Below are positions 36,301-45,395 of a DNA stretch of 64,000 nt, in pieces. How positions within the stretch are numbered: position 1 is the stretch's first letter; every line of letters begins with the position of its first letter. The stretch is from assembly GCF_000196015.1 (NCBI RefSeq), contig NC_007974.2, forward strand, positions 1,302,001 through 1,366,000, given 5' to 3'. The notes beneath the pieces are model-generated. The model had not been told where the DNA came from, ran no database searches, and saw nothing but the letters and a program-made list of their open reading frames with translations. The DNA comes from Cupriavidus metallidurans CH34 (lineage in GTDB: Bacteria; Pseudomonadota; Gammaproteobacteria; Burkholderiales; Burkholderiaceae). The position numbers and the translations under genes were made by a program.

Positions 36301-39300
36301 TGGAATAGTTCAGGCCGTTGAAAATGCCCCATTGGTCCGAGTAGACGCGCGCCACTTCGGTGCCGCCGAAATCCTTGATCGAGATCGGCACATTGGGCAC
36401 GGCGAACTTCTCACCGAACTGCGGCGAGTATGGATCGAACTCGGACGAGAAGTCGTCCAGCATGAAGCCCGTATAGTGCGCGGCCACATGGGTGGAGCTG
36501 AAGACCCAGAACTTGGCCAGTACGGTCATCTGGTCGGTCAGGATGACTTCCTTGCGATCGCACAGGTTCCGCGAAGCACCTGCAAACGGCGCCACCTCCT
36601 TCGAGCCCGGGAACAGGCTGATGTAGTCCGGCACGACGCGCAACGCGCCAACGCACGGCCAGAACGTTTCCACGCTGCCCGTGTCGCCCTCATGCCGTGG
36701 CGACGAACCGAGGCCCGTGGTCGGATTCTGGGCATTGAAGCGGTTGTAGGTGGCGTTTACCGCGGCCTGGTCGGGCAGGATGAAGATATTGCCAAGCGCG
36801 CCGAACTGCTGCGTGACCGGCGCGATGTAGTTGTCGCCAATCAGGATGTTCTTGTCCTCTTCCTTGACCAGCTCGTATCCGGGTGGAAGGATGACTTCCA
36901 CCACATACTTGCCCGGGGGCAGCATCATGGTGCCGTCGCCGGTCGGGTTTTTCACGCAGATCGTGCAGTTGGTCCCGGTGGCATTCCCGTTGCCAGGGTT
37001 GCGGCCGGTAACGCTCGGGAAGCTGTACATCCCATCGTACGGCGCAGGCTGCAGCTGGTTGAAGGCGTGCATCCCGTCATAGCATTTGAACTGCGCGTTC
37101 GACGGCAACTGCTTCTGGGTCGGGTCCAGCCACTGCGTGCTGTTGCGCAACGTGAAGAAGAACGGGTCCTTGGCCTGCGTCTCCTGCCCAGGGCAGTTCA
37201 TGTTCGGCACGTTGTTGGTGCGGAAGCCCTGCGCGAAGTCGTCCCAGCTACTGGTCTTCGTAGTATCGACCAGCGTGAGCGCAACCGAGCCGTCAGCCGC
37301 AACCGTCTTCTGGTAGAGATTCACCGTCACGTTCGGCACGTTCGGCGTCCAGCTCGTATGGATCAGCAGCGCTGGATCATCAAACGGACGCGTCGAGGCG
37401 TAGATGACCTCGCCACGGATGCCACCGTTCTCGTTCGCGGCGAATGGCTGTTTGCCGAACTCGATGAATCCGCTTTGGCCCGAGAAGCCCTGCCAGCCCA
37501 TGGTGGTGATCCACGGCGGATCGATACGGCCCGTGGATGGCTGGTGCGCGCTGCTGCCGGGTCCGTTCTGGATCGAGTATCCATTGCAGTCCGCGTTGTC
37601 GCAGTACACCGATCCCGGTACCCGCAGGGGGTTCGGCAGATGAGCCGTGCTCGATTCCAGGGTGTTGGCATAGTTCGACGCGATCGAAGACGTCCCCCCG
37701 CCCGGCGTGCCGTCCGGCGGACCACCCGAGTCATAGACCACGTGCACGCCCGTCTGCTTGAAGCGTGTGGTATCGGCTTCGACTACGTACCAGTTGAACA
37801 GCGGGAACACCTCGTTGAACGCCGCATAGCCGTTGAGATCGGTGTTGTTGAAGTTCGAGTAGCTGCCGTCGCGGAACCGGATATTGGTGGGAACAAGCGT
37901 CAACCCCGGTTCACCGCTCTGGGACACGCCATCCTTGTTCGTGTCGATGAAGGTGCGCGTGTACAGGTTGGTGTGCCATTGCAATACCGGGATATCGCCC
38001 AGGACCATGTTCTGACCGCCCTTCACCTGGAATGCGGTAGCCAGGCCATCGACGATCTGGTCGTTCCATTGGTCGAAGACGGTCAGGCGGTATGTCCCGT
38101 CCGGAATGCCCGATACGGAGAAGGTGCCGTCGGCATTGCACTTCGCGAAGGCAATATCCTCCCCGTCGGGGTCACCCACGCTCACATAGCATTGCGTGAA
38201 GCCAAGCGAATCGCGCGATCCGCTGCCGTACAGATGCTGGTTGGGCGGCCGGCTGTAGTGCAGGTTGGTGATCCTGCCTTTCACACTGTTGACGCAGCCT
38301 GACCCCGCGCTTGCGCAGATTGCCTTCAGGCGGGCATTGATGATCTTCGGATTGGCAAAGCCGACCGATACATGGAAGCCAGCCGGCCCGAACTCCTGGA
38401 AGTAGGACGGCCCGCCAACCTTGATGAACGCATCGTGTGCTTTCTGGCCGTCAAGCGTATTGGTCTGGAGCCACTCCTCGCCCCGGCCGATCCGATCGGC
38501 TGCGGGCGTTGCCACAACGCCGTAGCGGCCCGGCATCAGGTTGGCGATGATCGCCTGCCCCACCAGTGGCGACAGCGTCTTGCCATCGGATTCGAATTTC
38601 GGGCAGGTCGGGATCATGCCGACCAGCGTGCCATTGGGCGGAGACTTCGAAATCGGGCAGGCATCCAGCCCCGTGAGCGGATCGATCGTTCCCTGCAGAG
38701 AGTTCGACAACGGCATGTTGAACATGTCGTAGGTCATCTGTCCGGTCGGATCGCCCGTGCCGCCGGCATCGTCGAAGAGCTTGATCTCGAAGCCGCCCAG
38801 GCCCGGTTCGCGGGCCGTGCCGAAGCCGTCCGTGCCGCCGCTGACATCGACTTCGCCATTGAGCGGCGCGTCGTCCTCGAACACGAACACCGAGATCTTC
38901 GCGGTCTGCAAGGGCGTCTGCTGCAGCAGGACGTTCACCGTTTTCTGGCCCGCCGCGATGGGCGCGCCGCCCATGCCGTGGCCACAGGTACCCGAGCCCG
39001 GCGCGAAATCCGCGCCTGCGGGGCCGGACGGACAATCCGCGGCAATGCTGAACGGCCGCAGCGGGCTGTTCGCGTTGTTCGGGTCCACCGGCTTCGGCGC
39101 GCCCGCCCCGGCGCTGAACGGATTGCCGGCATCGCCTGGCAGGATCGAGATGTAGTAGCGCTTGGCGGGGTCCAGCACCACCTGACTCGGGTCCAGCGGG
39201 GTTTTCTGCGCGGCATCGGTACGGCAAGTACCGTTGCCGACATCGCAGGTCGCTGCCGAATGCGTGCCGGTGTTCGGGTCAAGCACCGACTGCCCGGATT

Positions 39301-41398
39301 CGCAAGCCACCACGCCGACGCATCCCGAGGCAACCACAGGCATGTAGCTGGTGTGGAAGTTGGTGCCCAGACTCGGCACGGGCAGCGGCGGACAGTTGGC
39401 CGGTCGCTTCGTGCTGTTAACCTGACAGGCAGGATCGATGTAGAAAGTGCGGTCTTCCTCGATGATCCAGCGGTAGTCGTTGATCGGTGTTCCGGTCGGG
39501 GCATCCTTGACGGCCACGACAAGCCCGCTTCCGCCCGCGAATGTCACGGTCACCGTGGCCGGCTTGCTGGATGTCTTCTGCGAGTTTACGGCCGTGTAGC
39601 TGAAACGTACCGTTGCCGTACCGTTGCCCGACGGCGGCGCCGAGGGAATGGCCGTAAACGATCCATCCTGATTCAGCGTCACCGTGCCGCCCTGCACGGC
39701 GCCAGAAATGGCAGCCGTCAGAAGCAGACCCGAAGGATCAGTGTCGTTGGCCAGTACGCCGGGCGCGCCTGACTGGTAGCGCGAGGCCGTACTGCTGGAG
39801 AAGGCGTCGTCCACCGCCACGGGCGCCTTGCCCAGGCATTTTGAATTGGAGGTGCAGGCAGCCAGCGTGACCTTGGCCTTGATCGCTGGATTGCCATTGG
39901 CCTGATAGATGAAGCTGTCAGTGGTGGTGCCACTAGCCGGGCTGTATGTAAACGTCCCATCCGGGTTCAATGTCAGCGTACCGCCAGAAGGCCCCTGCTG
40001 CACCGTCACCCCATAGACGCCAACATCATTGGCGATCACGCCTTTGGCCGGGTCCGCCACGATGACCGGATTGCCGGGGACCAGGAAATACGTATCAGGG
40101 TTGGCCACCGCATTCGTCGACGACGACGCCTGAGGCAGCGCGCCACCATTGACCGCGATGTAGGCCTGCATGCCGCCATCGCGCTGGTTGTTCGTCGACA
40201 GACTGAGTTGCCGGTCGAACACCGGCAGGGCCAGCGCGCCACTCGCAGGCGCGTTCATCATCACGTCGTAGGCCTTGCCGGCAGCCAGGAACGTGGCGCT
40301 CTGCACCTTGGGCGTGCCGGGCAGCACGTTGCCGTCCTCAGCGATCAACGCAACACCGGACGAGCCGGCGTTGCCGGTCTGGGCACCCACGATCACCGGC
40401 ACGTGCGCGCGCAGCCCTGCATTGACATAGCGCACGAGAATCCTGCCCGTGGTGGGCGTGGTGCTGACCGGGAAGCTGGACCGGTTCTGGTTCGTGCGAT
40501 CGAAGGCCACGCCATTGATCATGTAGTAGCGTGGATCGTAGTTCACGGCAGGCGGGTAGCAGGTGCCGAACGTTGGGGACTTCGGGTCCCCGCAACTGCC
40601 GGCCTGCCCCGACCAGACTGCGGTCTCGCTGAAGTTCGGCGTCGCCACCGCCGCTGCCACCGCAGCGTTCTGCACGGGGTCGACTTCGCTCAGCAGCAGC
40701 GGCAGGTCAGCGTCATAAGGGACGTTGGTGTATGCCAGCGCGGGGTTGCCGGCACTGGCCGGCGTGGTCACGATCAGCATCCCGTAGAGCCCCATGGGAC
40801 CCTGAATCGACGGGTGCGTGCCCGATTCGATGAGATAGGTGCCAGGCTTGAGGTTGCTCCACGTCAGCGTAGCCATCCCGCCCGTCGCCACTTCGGTCGA
40901 GAACGACTGGACGCGCGCGGCCTGTTGGGGCGGCGTGAACTGTGCGGATCCGCCGGCAATCGGCCACGTTGCGCTTTGCACCGGGTGGGCCGGGCTGGCC
41001 GTGGTCGTGGCCGTCTTGCCGAGGCCGCCTCCCAGCTGTCCCGCGATGACCAGCGAGGTCGGAACCCCGCTCGTGGCGTTCTTGGGCACCGGCAGGCTGT
41101 TGGTGAGGTTGATGGTCAACGTGGTCGCGGCGCCAATGTATGGCACCCGGATAATGACCGGCGACCAGCCCGTACCGGCGTTCGCATTGGACGCCACGCA
41201 TGTCGCGCCGGTGGCGGTGCCGCACTTGTAGCCCCACATCGGCACGACCTGGCCATCAGGCATTGCCGCCGTGGCCGCCTGGGCCGTGAGGTTGACGGTT
41301 TGTGCAAGAGACTCGCCGCTCGCCACGAGCAGCAGCGACACCGCGAGTCCTGCCTTGACCAGGTCAAGCACCCTGGCCCTGAACTGATCGGATCTCAT
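33302..41398 (-). CDS. Giant exported cupredoxin/beta-helix protein (2698 aa)
   Basis: A 2698-aa exported protein (signal MRSDQFRARV to GESLAQT). Residues 35-420 are multicopper-oxidase-like, but the usual HSH copper motif is replaced (GTYLIESGTHPSIQGP, 187-202). About 435-625 are two cadherin/VCBS-like repeats (GTLTLNPDGTFTYSPASG; GTVTLNQDGSFTA). About 1050-1250 hold SdrD-B/Cna-B-like segments (FIDTNKDGVSQSGEPGL; DGTYRLTVFDQW). About 1940-2650 form a right-handed beta-helix (SPGDMILVGPGTYNEML; HNMEVSNNRVFGN) ending in SPAINAAGAGAPDHDFFGTP, typical of such ends. It resembles MofA/MnxG-like giants. It probably binds or oxidises metal outside the cell, or anchors the oxidase. Confidence 0.82.
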   Translation of the reverse strand: MRSDQFRARVLDLVKAGLAVSLLLVASGESLAQTVNLTAQAATAAMPDGQVVPMWGYKCGTATGATCVASNANAGTGWSPVIIRVPYIGAATTLTINLTNSLPVPKNATSGVPTSLVIAGQLGGGLGKTATTTASPAHPVQSATWPIAGGSAQFTPPQQAARVQSFSTEVATGGMATLTWSNLKPGTYLIESGTHPSIQGPMGLYGMLIVTTPASAGNPALAYTNVPYDADLPLLLSEVDPVQNAAVAAAVATPNFSETAVWSGQAGSCGDPKSPTFGTCYPPAVNYDPRYYMINGVAFDRTNQNRSSFPVSTTPTTGRILVRYVNAGLRAHVPVIVGAQTGNAGSSGVALIAEDGNVLPGTPKVQSATFLAAGKAYDVMMNAPASGALALPVFDRQLSLSTNNQRDGGMQAYIAVNGGALPQASSSTNAVANPDTYFLVPGNPVIVADPAKGVIANDVGVYGVTVQQGPSGGTLTLNPDGTFTYSPASGTTTDSFIYQANGNPAIKAKVTLAACTSNSKCLGKAPVAVDDAFSSSTASRYQSGAPGVLANDTDPSGLLLTAAISGAVQGGTVTLNQDGSFTAIPSAPPSGNGTATVRFSYTAVNSQKTSSKPATVTVTFAGGSGLVVAVKDAPTGTPINDYRWIIEEDRTFYIDPACQVNSTKRPANCPPLPVPSLGTNFHTSYMPVVASGCVGVVACESGQSVLDPNTGTHSAATCDVGNGTCRTDAAQKTPLDPSQVVLDPAKRYYISILPGDAGNPFSAGAGAPKPVDPNNANSPLRPFSIAADCPSGPAGADFAPGSGTCGHGMGGAPIAAGQKTVNVLLQQTPLQTAKISVFVFEDDAPLNGEVDVSGGTDGFGTAREPGLGGFEIKLFDDAGGTGDPTGQMTYDMFNMPLSNSLQGTIDPLTGLDACPISKSPPNGTLVGMIPTCPKFESDGKTLSPLVGQAIIANLMPGRYGVVATPAADRIGRGEEWLQTNTLDGQKAHDAFIKVGGPSYFQEFGPAGFHVSVGFANPKIINARLKAICASAGSGCVNSVKGRITNLHYSRPPNQHLYGSGSRDSLGFTQCYVSVGDPDGEDIAFAKCNADGTFSVSGIPDGTYRLTVFDQWNDQIVDGLATAFQVKGGQNMVLGDIPVLQWHTNLYTRTFIDTNKDGVSQSGEPGLTLVPTNIRFRDGSYSNFNNTDLNGYAAFNEVFPLFNWYVVEADTTRFKQTGVHVVYDSGGPPDGTPGGGTSSIASNYANTLESSTAHLPNPLRVPGSVYCDNADCNGYSIQNGPGSSAHQPSTGRIDPPWITTMGWQGFSGQSGFIEFGKQPFAANENGGIRGEVIYASTRPFDDPALLIHTSWTPNVPNVTVNLYQKTVAADGSVALTLVDTTKTSSWDDFAQGFRTNNVPNMNCPGQETQAKDPFFFTLRNSTQWLDPTQKQLPSNAQFKCYDGMHAFNQLQPAPYDGMYSFPSVTGRNPGNGNATGTNCTICVKNPTGDGTMMLPPGKYVVEVILPPGYELVKEEDKNILIGDNYIAPVTQQFGALGNIFILPDQAAVNATYNRFNAQNPTTGLGSSPRHEGDTGSVETFWPCVGALRVVPDYISLFPGSKEVAPFAGASRNLCDRKEVILTDQMTVLAKFWVFSSTHVAAHYTGFMLDDFSSEFDPYSPQFGEKFAVPNVPISIKDFGGTEVARVYSDQWGIFNGLNYSTWEVNPPNPTGYAPTMMVACMNDPDMPDPAHPGKTMRDPLYNPGYSQFCYEIPFMPGQTQYMDTPVVPVQAFADGYNQPDCAYPDATPAISTVQGDTVGTGSGPWVQAAGNSLTIKALGDQTVTNHAYSGPSATTAPFNAKSISRHYGFGSRPAGCPASGPCPNVTIGGKPMTDVTWSDLSITGKVPAGVAACSVQQAGQSAAQCGELSIVAANGKTSIDTVTVTIGGKAPTFVNGENGSNNAIQTAIDKASPGDMILVGPGTYNEMLLMWKPVRLQGVGAPSVVVNANTHPSGKLDPWRRQVQCLFGVATNGGLISATNPYDKSGTYTCPANMQRQVDAIPLEPVIGWDGTLNGNLGELLIEPTLMGAYEGAAITVLAKGVRDVSVNGVLQSDPNCSANGICTPLTSSAADCSTYPSNFLCNPSRIDGITFTNSSQGGGGIFLHGWNHNMEVSNNRVFGNAGTLTGGITVGQVEVPDGTIAADGFTQQPFAYNTNVKVHHNAVTSNASYGDEINSTTPSSAGGVTFCSGADNYKFDYNWVCGNISSGDGGGVAHFGFSYFGEMSHNWVLFNQSNNPTLPTYGGGIIVQGVPPDGTFCENSATDLDCAPQLSDGAGPGIKIDSNLIVGNTAESGKGGGLRLQSVNGTDVARSPTNPSRWYQVSVTNNIIANNVAGWAGGGVSIQDAVYVSFINNTVVSNDSTASAGVLFNTAAASQANVPPPTNCTTVGAETTCDPITTSTYQPAGLETARHTQNLLGAFNGQSVNCPAGLPGCKTYSNPVIANNLFWQNRSFYIKVGALDQGIPGLQNIVTLIPTLNQSGHATGYCAPKAVYWDIGAYGDQGPSDHSSGLTLAPRQSILTDAADYQGQGNLGSNPALVSQYCNGSRKPPEAGGNGISVPPGIADAVIPNPLFSLTPSATPDEGNQWINMSYGPLSLVNASVTAGSAGYGVPLGNYSITGASPAINAAGAGAPDHDFFGTPRPQGGGVDIGAVEYVPSK

Positions 41399-41415
41399 CG
41401 CGTTTCTCCCGCCCG

Positions 41416-43047
41416 CTAGTTGCCTTCGTTAATCGTGAATGCCTGTGGGTCCACAAGCATCATCATCATCATTCCGCCCGGGAAAATATTGTTCGTGGTG
41501 ATCTCGCGCTCATTGTGCGAATGCCACATGAAGGCGAAGCCAGCCTCGCTCGTAGGCGAATTGGCGATGGTCCCGGAAGGCGGTGTGGTGCCATTGGCGC
41601 CCACGGCGCGGATCGTGGCGTCCGGGCCGAGGTATGGACTGCCGCCGTACCACGCGCCGTTGGTCAGGATGTTGGCGTCGGGTAGCGTCACCGGCCCGCC
41701 ACTGGCGACATTGCCGAACGGATGCGCCTCGAGCGCCTTGTTATGGTCGGCGCACCACTCGTAGTAGTTCGGCGCGTGCGGATCGACCGTGTAATAGCCA
41801 TTCGCGTCCGGCTGGCACACCACCGGCTTGCCGGCGTACGCGGGGAAAGCCGGATCGGTGTAGACAGCGCCAGCCACATGGCCGTACACGTCCCAGTTCA
41901 GGCCCTTGCCCGTCCAGTAGAAGATGCCGTCCATGGCCAGCCCCGGCGTGGTCGTGGTGGTGAACAGCAGCGGCCCGGCCAGCTTGGTCGAATCGGTCTG
42001 GCTCAACAGCAGGTTGCCGTCCCTGGCCAGCACGCGCACGTGATTGCCGTGCTCGTGGAAGGGGTGCTGCCAGCGGCCAGTCCCGATAATCCGCAACAGC
42101 ACCAGTTCCCCAGGATGCATATGCGGATTGCCGTTATAGGGCTGATGCGGGTACTGCACGGCATAGTTCGGGTCCATGAGGTCCGGCATCGAGCGACCGT
42201 TGATCATGAAGTACGCCGGATGGTACGGCTCGGTGACCACGGACATGCACCCGTTGGGCTGGTTGCACGTCTTGGCGGCCTGCTGCTCCGCCTGCTCATG
42301 GATACGCGGATCGAGCTCGGAGAACTGAAACAGGTACTCACGGTCGTAGCAGGCCGACGGATTGTTGTAGGCGGCTGCCGCATTGCGGTAGTCGGTCTGG
42401 CCATCCGGCAGCGTGGCAGCCACCGCGCGGCATCCGGGCGGCACGACCGTCGCGCCACCGCCACCCGATGTGGGCAGTACGATGAGCGCCCCATACATCC
42501 CCATCTCGATCTGCAGATCGCCCTGCGTGCCGCTGTAGTAGGAATGGGTACCCGGCGTGGTGGCAACGAAGCTGTAGGTCACCGTGCCACCACCGTTGGC
42601 CGCTTCGCGCGTCAGGAGGCCCGGGACACCGGTCGGTGTGTTCGGGCAGGTCTTGTCCGGTTTCAGCGCCGCCGCGCAGACCTGGAAGCCCGGAAACAGG
42701 ATCGACGTGGTACCGGCCGCCGCAGGAAGGTTGTTGGTCAGCGTGACGGTGACGGTGTCCCCCTGCCTGACGATAAGCGTCGGCCCCGGAATCTGCATCG
42801 AGGAGCACGTACCCGTGATGTTGGCAGGAAGGAAGCCGGTCGGCGTGGTCTTGCAACCATAGCCCCATGAATAGATGCTCGATCCGTCAGGCTGGCTGAT
42901 GCGGTTCGCTTCGGCGTTCAGGTTGAACACCGGGCCAGTGATGCCGGGCGCCGCGGCCTGCACCGATGCGCAGGCCAGTGCAACCACACCGGCACAGGCC
43001 AGCGATGCCACCCTGGACGCCCCCCTGTTTCTGGATAGTTGGCTCAC
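41416..43047 (-). CDS. Multicopper-oxidase-like protein, C-terminal copper half
   Basis: A 543-aa exported protein (signal ends VQAAAPG). Its first cupredoxin domain has lost the HSH copper site (THSYYSGTQGDLQIEMGMYG). The copper motif HPFHEHGNH (328-336) is intact, and the C-terminus reads MWHSHNEREITTNNIFPGG (507-525) followed by MMMMM. At the usual type-1 copper position (HCH) the Cys is a Ser, so this polypeptide lacks a normal type 1 centre. It begins with GTG at 43047, with TAGGAG upstream. It lies 10 bp after the other MCO-like gene, and the two may form one active enzyme. Confidence 0.85.
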   Translation of the reverse strand: MSQLSRNRGASRVASLACAGVVALACASVQAAAPGITGPVFNLNAEANRISQPDGSSIYSWGYGCKTTPTGFLPANITGTCSSMQIPGPTLIVRQGDTVTVTLTNNLPAAAGTTSILFPGFQVCAAALKPDKTCPNTPTGVPGLLTREAANGGGTVTYSFVATTPGTHSYYSGTQGDLQIEMGMYGALIVLPTSGGGGATVVPPGCRAVAATLPDGQTDYRNAAAAYNNPSACYDREYLFQFSELDPRIHEQAEQQAAKTCNQPNGCMSVVTEPYHPAYFMINGRSMPDLMDPNYAVQYPHQPYNGNPHMHPGELVLLRIIGTGRWQHPFHEHGNHVRVLARDGNLLLSQTDSTKLAGPLLFTTTTTPGLAMDGIFYWTGKGLNWDVYGHVAGAVYTDPAFPAYAGKPVVCQPDANGYYTVDPHAPNYYEWCADHNKALEAHPFGNVASGGPVTLPDANILTNGAWYGGSPYLGPDATIRAVGANGTTPPSGTIANSPTSEAGFAFMWHSHNEREITTNNIFPGGMMMMMLVDPQAFTINEGN

Positions 43048-43057
43048 GGCATCTCTC

Positions 43058-44572
43058 CTAGGAACAGACCTTGCTGGCGGGGTCGACGGCGTTGCAGATA
43101 TGGACTTCCGTCATCAGGCCACCGAAGTTCTCCGCATCGTTCGAGAGGTGATCGAGGTTCGGCGTGTACAGGTAGAAGGTCGAACCGACCGGGAACCTGT
43201 TCACATCGCTGGCATCGAGGATCACGTCGATCGATTCGCCACCGCCGAGCGTGATCGAGTTGGTGTAGTAGGTCATGTCATTGCCGGCCATGTCGCGCAG
43301 CAGGCGCGCATTGACGGCAATCACGTGCATCGGGATGCCGAGCGACGCCAGCGTCTGGAACTCGCTGACGTCGAGGTCCGAGATCCGCAGCAGTGCCTTC
43401 CCGCCAACGGGAATGTTGATCAGCGTCGGCAGCGGCTGCGAGAAGTGCTCGGTACCGTCCGCCACCTGGGTATGCATCGCCGCCTGGTTGATCGTATCGG
43501 GGTAGCTCCGTCCGTTCAGCAGGAAGTACTTGTCTTTCATGTCGGTGAACGGCTCGGGATTGAAGGTCATCCCCACGAAGTGGAAGTTCGGGTCGAAGCC
43601 GTGGATCTGGATCGGGTACTCGACGTCATAGGCGGTGGATCCATCGCCATCGTTGTAGGCATAAAGGGTGGGCGTTCCGCTCTTGTTCGGCACGCGCTTG
43701 AATGTGTTCTGCGGTGGCAGCGGCGTGGCGCAGAGAATGTCCGTGCCACAGCGGGTGCGCGGGTCCGCCTGCTGCGACATCAGTGCGGCGTACAGCGTGG
43801 TGGTGCCGTCCATTGGCACGCGGTTCTGGCGCGGCCGAACGTAGATCTGCCCGACCATGCCCATCTGCAAATGCTCCGGTGGCGTGATATGGCAGTGCCA
43901 GAAGTACGTTCCGGCGTCCGGCGCCAGGTAGTAGTACGTGAAGCTTCCGCCGATATTGATCGCGACCGATGCGTCCGGCACGCCGTCATAGAACGACGAG
44001 GCATTCGGGTAGCCGTGGAAGTGCACGGTGTGCTGCTCGAACAGGTCTGGGCGCATGATCATCCCGACGTTCGTCAACGTGAGGAAGAACTCGTCGTCTT
44101 CGTCGATCGCCATCGTCGGCGCCGGCATGTTGCCGTTCATGACGCCTACGTCCATGATCTGCTTCGGATCGACGTGACCGGTCAGCGGATGGTTGGCGTC
44201 CGTTGCCTCCGGATCCGGCACCAGACCCACCGCGCCGTTGTAGGTCGGATCGGTCTGTGGGCTGCCCACGGTATTGAACACGGAGTTTGGCTGGGTGCCG
44301 GGCAGGCCTTTCTTGATATCGGCCAGCCCAGACAGTGGCCCGAACGAGAACAGGTAGGTCTGTGTGCCATCGCCCATCGTGGCGTAGCCATCGCCGCCGG
44401 AGATCTGCTGGCATTTGATGCCTGCCGCGACGCCACCGCCCTGCGCGGGTGCCGGATGCAGTGTCGTGCTGTCCGGACACTGGACCCGGAACGACTGTGC
44501 CAGTGCGGGCAAGGCGATGCTGGTCAGCAGCAGCGCGGTGAACGCGCTGCGCAATATGCGGGAACTCGACAT
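43058..44572 (-). CDS. Multicopper-oxidase-like protein, N-terminal copper half
   Basis: A 504-aa exported protein (signal ALLLTSIALPALAQ). It has HTVHFHG (181-187) and HCHITPPEHLQMGM (226-239), that is type 2/3 histidines plus a full type 1 set (Cys227, His234, Met237 or 239). The spacing between Cys and His is two residues longer than the usual HCHxxxH. The last 250 residues continue a cupredoxin-like fold but lack an HPxHxHG motif. GGAAGGAGG precedes the ATG at 44572. It is first of three MCO-type genes. Its copper set is complementary to that of the next gene. Confidence 0.87.
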   Translation of the reverse strand: MSSSRILRSAFTALLLTSIALPALAQSFRVQCPDSTTLHPAPAQGGGVAAGIKCQQISGGDGYATMGDGTQTYLFSFGPLSGLADIKKGLPGTQPNSVFNTVGSPQTDPTYNGAVGLVPDPEATDANHPLTGHVDPKQIMDVGVMNGNMPAPTMAIDEDDEFFLTLTNVGMIMRPDLFEQHTVHFHGYPNASSFYDGVPDASVAINIGGSFTYYYLAPDAGTYFWHCHITPPEHLQMGMVGQIYVRPRQNRVPMDGTTTLYAALMSQQADPRTRCGTDILCATPLPPQNTFKRVPNKSGTPTLYAYNDGDGSTAYDVEYPIQIHGFDPNFHFVGMTFNPEPFTDMKDKYFLLNGRSYPDTINQAAMHTQVADGTEHFSQPLPTLINIPVGGKALLRISDLDVSEFQTLASLGIPMHVIAVNARLLRDMAGNDMTYYTNSITLGGGESIDVILDASDVNRFPVGSTFYLYTPNLDHLSNDAENFGGLMTEVHICNAVDPASKVCS

Positions 44573-44730
44573 ACGGCCTCCTTCCTGGCGGCAGCCTCGG
44601 TCCTGGTCCGGTGCCCCCGGCTGTCTGCGCGCGCAGCCGAACGATCCGGGCGAATGGCCGATGTCCAGGACATCCATCGCCCGATGCTTCCATTCTGGAA
44701 AGCGCGACGAAAGCTTGGCATGGGGCAACA

Positions 44731-44749
44731 CCCTACTGATGCGGTAGGG
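44731..44749. promoter_or_regulatory. CCCTAC palindrome upstream of the oxidase genes
   Basis: CCCTACTGATGCGGTAGGG is a 6-bp inverted repeat (CCCTAC/GTAGGG, 7-bp spacer) about 160 bp before the first MCO gene, in a 211-bp gap that separates it from the secretion genes. Either a response-regulator site or a weak hairpin; no U-tract follows. Confidence 0.4.
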
Positions 44750-44783
44750 CAATCCATCAAAGACTGCCCCGTCTTCGACACCC

Positions 44784-45395
44784 TCAACCGCCCGGCCGCA
44801 ATGGCGCGAATGGAGAGGTCCTGTTCCCGTTGCCCGGCACTGCCCCTTTCCCACCGCGCGTGTTCGGCGCTGGCGTCTGCGGCCCGGGGTTCGTGCCCGG
44901 AATGCCGCGGCCAGGAGGCACATAGAAAAACTGCCATTCGGCGTAGGTCTTGGCGTTCGCGAACTCGGCGTAGCGTCTGGGAAACCTCGCCCGTTTGATC
45001 GTCTCGGCGGTCGAGCTGCTGTAGACGCCGTAGATCCGGCCACCTTCGATCAACAGTTTCCAGTCGGCCTTGCCCGTCATCGGGTCCGGATAGGCGCGTC
45101 GCAAGTGGTGCAACGGCACGGGAAACCGTTTGTCCTCGAGCAGATCGTCGATGGATGCCGGAAGCGCGCGTCCCACCAGGTAATAGCTCTGGATCGCCTG
45201 CCTGTACTGTTCGCCAACGAAGAGCAGTTCTTCTTCCATCTGTCGCTGTCGTTGCAGCGCCCACACGTCCAGCGCCCCTTCCATCGCGATCGCCATCAGC
45301 AACAGCGCGATCAAAAGCGACAGCAGGACCAGCCCCTGCCCTCGCCTGCGACGAAGGCATCCACGCACCAGACGCGCACTAGGCATCGGGCTCAT
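44784..45395 (-). CDS. Atypical pseudopilin-like protein
   Basis: A 203-aa protein with a pilin-like N-terminus (RRRRGQGLVLLSLLIALLLMAIAMEGALD): a basic leader then a long hydrophobic helix, but lacking the canonical Phe and Glu5 of type IV pilins. The soluble domain (AIQSYYLVGRALPASIDDLLEDKRFP, RRAYPDPMTGKADWKLL) is like GspG/PulG-type pseudopilins. The end is Pro/Gly-rich. It is last of the secretion genes; its start overlaps the preceding stop by ATGA. Atypical leaders may mean a minor pseudopilin or one not processed in the usual way. Confidence 0.7.
   Translation of the reverse strand: MSPMPSARLVRGCLRRRRGQGLVLLSLLIALLLMAIAMEGALDVWALQRQRQMEEELLFVGEQYRQAIQSYYLVGRALPASIDDLLEDKRFPVPLHHLRRAYPDPMTGKADWKLLIEGGRIYGVYSSSTAETIKRARFPRRYAEFANAKTYAEWQFFYVPPGRGIPGTNPGPQTPAPNTRGGKGAVPGNGNRTSPFAPLRPGG

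Noticed and set aside
34604..38302. 1232-codon open frame on the plus strand
   Set aside because: Antisense to the 2698-aa exported protein. The composition (Arg/His/Val-rich, no domain) marks it as a shadow frame.
43058..45043. 661-residue version of the first MCO protein
   Set aside because: The extra N-terminal part (before 44572) has no signal peptide and overlaps the pseudopilin gene; a strong ribosome-binding site and signal peptide support 44572.
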